Positions 60,427 to 64,000 of a stretch of 64,000 nucleotides of DNA are shown here, in pieces. The notes under the pieces are model-generated. The model did not search any database. It worked only from the letters and a program-made list of their open reading frames with translations, and was not told the DNA's origin. Numbering within the stretch: position 1 is the first letter of the stretch; each line of letters starts with the position of its first letter. The translations under genes were made by a program, and so were the position numbers. Source of the stretch: Isoetes taiwanensis (lineage: Eukaryota > Streptophyta > Lycopodiopsida > Isoetales > Isoetaceae); NCBI GenBank assembly GCA_021234155.1, contig JAJEKV010000002.1, forward strand, positions 25,040,617 to 25,104,616, in the 5' to 3' direction.

Positions 60427-60630
60427 TGAGTGTGGAAGTGGAAAATGGTCACGCTCCGTGGCCTGATTGAGTTTTCGGTAGTCCACGCAAACGCGAATCT
60501 TACCATTGTGTTTGAGGGCAATGACGATGGGGCTCACCCATTCAGAATGTTTGACCTCATAGATCAAACCGCGACAAGGAGTTTGTCAATTTCTCGCCTT
60601 GACGCGATCGATCACTGTAATTGGGGTTGA
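60427..60630 (-). pseudogene. Ty3/gypsy reverse transcriptase N-terminal part
   Basis: The minus strand reads WVSPIVIAL, then KIRVCVDYRKLN and a DHFPLP phrase: RT motifs 1 and 2 in the usual order (P-V-V-x-x-K-K-D-G..R.C.DYR.LN). The frame runs into the end of the 12.1-kb insert at 60426 and is continued by RT motif A at the other side (48.22 kb). Confidence 0.88.
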
Positions 60631-62085
60631 GCCGGCACATGCTTGTCGTTGCTATACGGGACGTGCATCGATTTGGTAGGAATGGTGAGTTCCCCAAGGT
60701 TTTGTTGATTCCCTAAGGGTCTCAGAGCTCAGCAAAAATGTGTTTGAACTTTTGAAGAGCGTGACGGCCTGTTACGATAGGGTGCTCGGAAGATTTGCAG
60801 CAATCTTGACGGGGCTGATTGTTGCCTACGTCCACAATCTCGACTTCGTGGAGTCTCAATATGTGGGATAACTTCCGTGTCCTGGACAATATGAGCGGGA
60901 GGAGGTTGAAGCATGACGAGGATCGTGGCACTCTGCGTGGTGAAGAAGAGAGGTTGCCGAAGTTTCATCAAGCGTAGGTTGCTTCATGACGTGTACATCA
61001 CAGGAGCCGCAGTGGGAGGTTCAAAGATCCGAAAAGTGATCAACACGTTGGATTCGATTGCAAGGAGCCGTAAGGGTCAAGCAAAGGCAGACCCACAGCC
61101 TGGTCCCGATCAAGAGTCATTTCTCCCCAAGGATCAGCATATTCCAGGTAGGATGACGGAGGCGCACTCCGCAGGTGGCCCTCGAACTTGATAGATATTC
61201 TAGGCGTCCTCAGAATCGGTGTCGGAGAGAGATGGTTCCGCATTGTCGACGGAAATGATTTTGCCTGTTTCCAAGTCCATGGTGGCATTGAGGTGACCAT
61301 CCTGTGATGACTAATTGATCCGTGGCCCAGTAATGGATACTCTTGGCTTGGCGGAGAAAAGGTCGCCGACCAACATTTCATAATCACCTGGATCTTCTCC
61401 AGCCTTCCAAACACCAAATTCCAAGGGGAAGCGGAGATCACCAATGTTGATGTGAAGAAGAGGCGTGACACCTTGAGGTCGCGTGATATGGACATTAGCT
61501 AATTTGATGTCATATGGGGCACGATAGAGTTGTTTGATGCCCATTTGTTTGCGGAGTTTATCTCGTGATGAGATTGACCGCTACCGGCCAATTTGAACAT
61601 GATTGACTTGTTGATTGCCCACCGTGGTATGGACCGTGGGTGTAGAGGTAGCAACAGCCCCAACCAAAAAAAGTCGGGAGTGGTAACCGGTCCTTGAGAG
61701 CGGGATGAGTTTCAAAATTGTTGCCAAACTTAAAGGAATTTTGATTTTTGCCAGCTCCTCTTGGAGTTCGTAGGCACATGAGAAAAAGGATCTCGGCTGG
61801 ATCCACGTGTCGCCGGAGTGCGTGGTAATGAAGCAAAGAACTTCTTTGAGTAGGTCAACCTCTGCAGCTATATTTGGATATGTCTGAGAGCGTGGAGGTT
61901 GAGACGTGGAAGGTGCTTCTTGTCTTTGTTGAGCTCTAGTGGTGGCATGAACATTAGCCAACGTGCGGCCTTCAGCAGCTTGCATGAGGTTCAAAATGCT
62001 TTGGCGAACTTTAGGCATGACATGCGGCATAAGTTTCTCCAAGTCAGGTGCAAAGTGAACCTTTTTTTCTTCTTCATGAGGAATG
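60631..62085 (-). pseudogene. Ty3/gypsy gag and protease region
   Basis: The minus strand upstream of RT has two protein-like stretches. One at 61311-61544 holds VHITRPQGVTPLLHINIGDL and FPLEFGVWKAGEDPGDYEML, perhaps protease or its neighbourhood. The other at 61581-62070 holds HEEEKKVHFAPDLEKLMPHV and a Q/S/P-rich linker (RAQQRQEAPSTSQPPRSQTY), gag-like in position. No zinc knuckle or DSG/DTG triad was recognised, so assignment rests mostly on order. At about 62086 the sequence switches abruptly to antisense LINE. Confidence 0.5.
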
Positions 62086-62445
62086 GCAGACGACACATTT
62101 CTATTCATAGAGGCAGAGAAAGATAACCTGTCAAGTGCAGGCAAATTACTAGCCCCCTTCTCAATAGCTTCAGGATGTCTTATAAACTGGAAAAAATGCG
62201 CAGTACAATGGCCATTGAAAGAACCGCATCCCACATGCTTGACAATCCTACCATGGAAAATAATCCCAGAGGGTGAGCATTCCAACCTATTAGGAGTTCC
62301 AGTGGGCATTAATATCGCTAACGCACAAATATGGGATGAAATACTTCTAGGCCTTCAGAAACACTTAAATTGGTGGAAGGTGGCAAAGCTATCACTTGCA
62401 GGTCGAATTACTGTGGCAAAACATATGTTAAGCAATACTCATGTC
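62086..62445 (+). repeat. Second copy of the LINE RT segment 41052-41406
   Basis: This 360-bp piece encodes MADDTFLFIEAEKDN (RT motif C with intact ADD) and continues as LLAPFSIASGCLINWKKCAV up to the ATGTC target site. It is nearly identical to 41052-41406 but less damaged. It stands where the gypsy leader and primer site should be. Confidence 0.93.
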
Positions 62446-63038
62446 TGTTTGGGGTCTGGGTTCGGGAAGTCCTGCAAGACAGCCCTCTGTGAGGACCAGT
62501 GGATCGAACAGGAGAATCCGGGGGACTATGTCACGCGGGATTTGCAAGAAGAAAACAAGAAGAAGAAAACAGAACAAAAGAGAACAATGAGAGGAAAATG
62601 ATAAGCTTCCTTGATATCAATGATGAACATACATGAGCTCTCGCAATAGAGAGAAGACTGAAAAGAGACAAGACTCAAAACTCATCTAAAACTCATGTGC
62701 TAGCTCTACTCATATATATAGTACAATGGCCTTTGGCCCAATATAGACACTCTGACCGATCTCTGTGTCGACTCTCGAAGAAGGCCTGATTTGCAGGAAT
62801 GCTGGCGGTGCCTCTTGAAGTGCCTAGAATCACGCTGACGCTGACGCGGGCGGTGACGGGCCGTCACTTGTCTGAGCGGCGCCTCTTGTTGACGGACGCA
62901 GGCTTTGACTGCGTAGTCTGCTGCTTGGTCTTCTGCTGAGTCTTTGATGGATGACCCGTGGCTGACTGTGGATCCTTGTTCTTGACCTGGTCCGTCGTAT
63001 GCATGAATAGTCCTGTACCAGGAGGCACAGGACTAACA
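62446..63038 (-). repeat. Right LTR of the gypsy family, flanked by LINE on both sides (solo-LTR arrangement)
   Basis: 593 bp, plus-strand ends TGTTTGGGG and GGACTAACA. ATGTC duplications lie at 62441-62445 and 63039-63043, and LINE sequence runs directly up to both. A TATA-like CTATATATATGAG is present on the minus strand near 62713-62725. Contrary to a 5' LTR, no primer-binding site or leader follows on the minus strand. Confidence 0.93.
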
Positions 63039-64000
63039 ATGTCTACACGTCATCAATTTTACTAGCCCCAAAGGAGAAGGCACAGGAATTAGAAGGGCTA
63101 ATCCGCAACTTTGTCTGGGGAGGGAATGAAGAAGGGACAGTGGTCAAAATCGCTTGGTGGAAGTGCAAGAGAGATAAGGCAGAAGGAGGAATTGGAATGG
63201 TCGACATATCATATGGATGATCATACAGAAAGAGGTGAAGTCTCCAGGTATGCACCTCATCAACCAGGCTCTGTTAGCGTCATGTAAGCATAGTAAGCCC
63301 TCCACCAAAGTCTCACTCCCATGGTTACTCTTTTTTTATCTTAAGCCATGTAGAGAAGCTTCTCCATTCCTGAAGGGTTTAATTTCGGCTTGGCAAATCA
63401 TAAAAAAGCTATTTACGCTTGACATCAACAAATTCGAAGCAGAGACTTCCCCTCCATGGTGGGTACTGGTGGTACTGCACAATAAACAAGGCCCCTTAGG
63501 TATGGTGGCTGATGCAAGGATCGTAAAGAGGTGGAAAAACTGTGGAATAGATTCTTGTGCTCAATGGTACAAGGGAGAACAATTAGCCCAGTTGGGCAGA
63601 ATTTCAGGTACGATTTGCCTTAAAGGACGCAGATAAAATAATATGGGAATGTGTGGCCACAGTACTCCCAAACACTATAACTACAGGAGATCAAAATCCA
63701 TCGGTTTTGCACCCCGCGATTTTGCCAAATAAGTTTGTGAAATCAAGTTACAGAAGTCTGAGGCCTAAGGGTTTACTTCCAATACCTACCAAATGGGATA
63801 TAGTAGTCACGGAGGAAAACCTTAAAAACATATGGAGAGATGCGTGGCAGAAATATCTACCCCCACGGATAAATGTTTTCCTCTGGCAAGTGATACACAG
63901 GGTTCCAAGGGTCAATCAACTAGTCGCAAAATGGGATAACAACGTCAGCCCAGTATGCCCCTTGTGCGAGGCCGAACAGGAATACATAGAACATTGTCTG
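63039..64000 (+). pseudogene. LINE ORF2 C-terminal part with zf-RVT domain, continues past the window
   Basis: The frame resumes after the target site: SSILLAPKEKAQELEGLIRN, FVWGGNEEG and IAWWKCKRDKAEGGIGMVDI are the conserved region after LINE reverse transcriptases (F-x-W-G-G ... G-G-I-G). From 63640 the zinc-binding domain follows: LPPRINVFLWQVIHRVPRVN and PVCPLCEAEQEYIEHCL (C-x2-C ... H-C). At least two frame changes, near 63215 and 63610, show decay. Confidence 0.88.

Noticed and set aside
61581-62309. 242-residue minus-strand open frame
   Set aside because: It crosses the junction at 62086: its first third is antisense to LINE reverse transcriptase and only the remainder is gypsy gag-like. 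It is a chimera, not a gene.

Overview
The window is nuclear DNA of a land plant. It holds one PPR gene remnant and a dense layering of plant retrotransposons with initiator-tRNA-Met primer sites. The seed-free character (fern, lycophyte or similar) is only an inference from the LINE, gypsy and satellite style; no marker settles the species. No intact conserved protein-coding gene is visible. Nearly everything recognisable is a remnant, a repeat or a transposable element.

Layout: 1-1.2 kb is the 3' part of a PLS-type PPR gene. 3.2-5.2 kb is a truncated LINE (ORF1 and endonuclease). 6.5-7.9 kb is a three-copy tandem duplication. 9.3-10.9 kb holds a gag zinc-knuckle fragment and a 19-bp minisatellite. 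11.0-11.8 kb (minus) is a decayed FCP1/NIF-like HAD phosphatase domain. 12.7-12.9 kb (minus) resembles the DUF8039 part of CACTA-transposon proteins. 13.4-18.3 kb is a decayed intron-containing gene whose pieces recall a ParB-like DGQH motif, a beta-class DNA-methyltransferase-like C-terminus and an FCP1/NIF-like HAD domain. Its 3' end lies in a 2.95-kb unit (17.8-20.8 kb) that is tandemly duplicated (20.8-23.7 kb) and also carries a copia gag, primer site and partial LTR. 23.7-28.4 kb is almost featureless and is followed by two strong hairpins. 28.7-35.1 kb is a complete non-autonomous LTR element (LARD type, minus strand) with 2.6-kb LTRs, a 5-bp target duplication, primer site and polypurine tract.

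From 35.7 kb to the right edge there is a Russian doll. A LINE whose 5' part is inverted (twin-priming pattern) carries a 786-bp hAT-like element in ORF1 and a 554-bp inverted-repeat element in the endonuclease. A minus-strand Ty3/gypsy element interrupts the LINE reverse transcriptase. That gypsy element is itself split inside its reverse transcriptase by a 12.1-kb insert with 18-bp terminal inverted repeats. The insert is filled with 19-bp satellite arrays on both strands, 0.3-0.8-kb tandem modules and palindromes. The LINE resumes at 63.04 kb and reaches its zinc-binding (zf-RVT) domain at the window edge.

Across several independent repeat pairs, differences between copies fall mostly on CAG/CTG triplets (the plant CHG methylation context). 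Many premature stops are TAA/TAG where glutamine would fit. This suggests heavily methylated DNA with either consensus errors at methylated CHG sites or true 5mC decay, and it should be resolved before any frame-shift here is interpreted.
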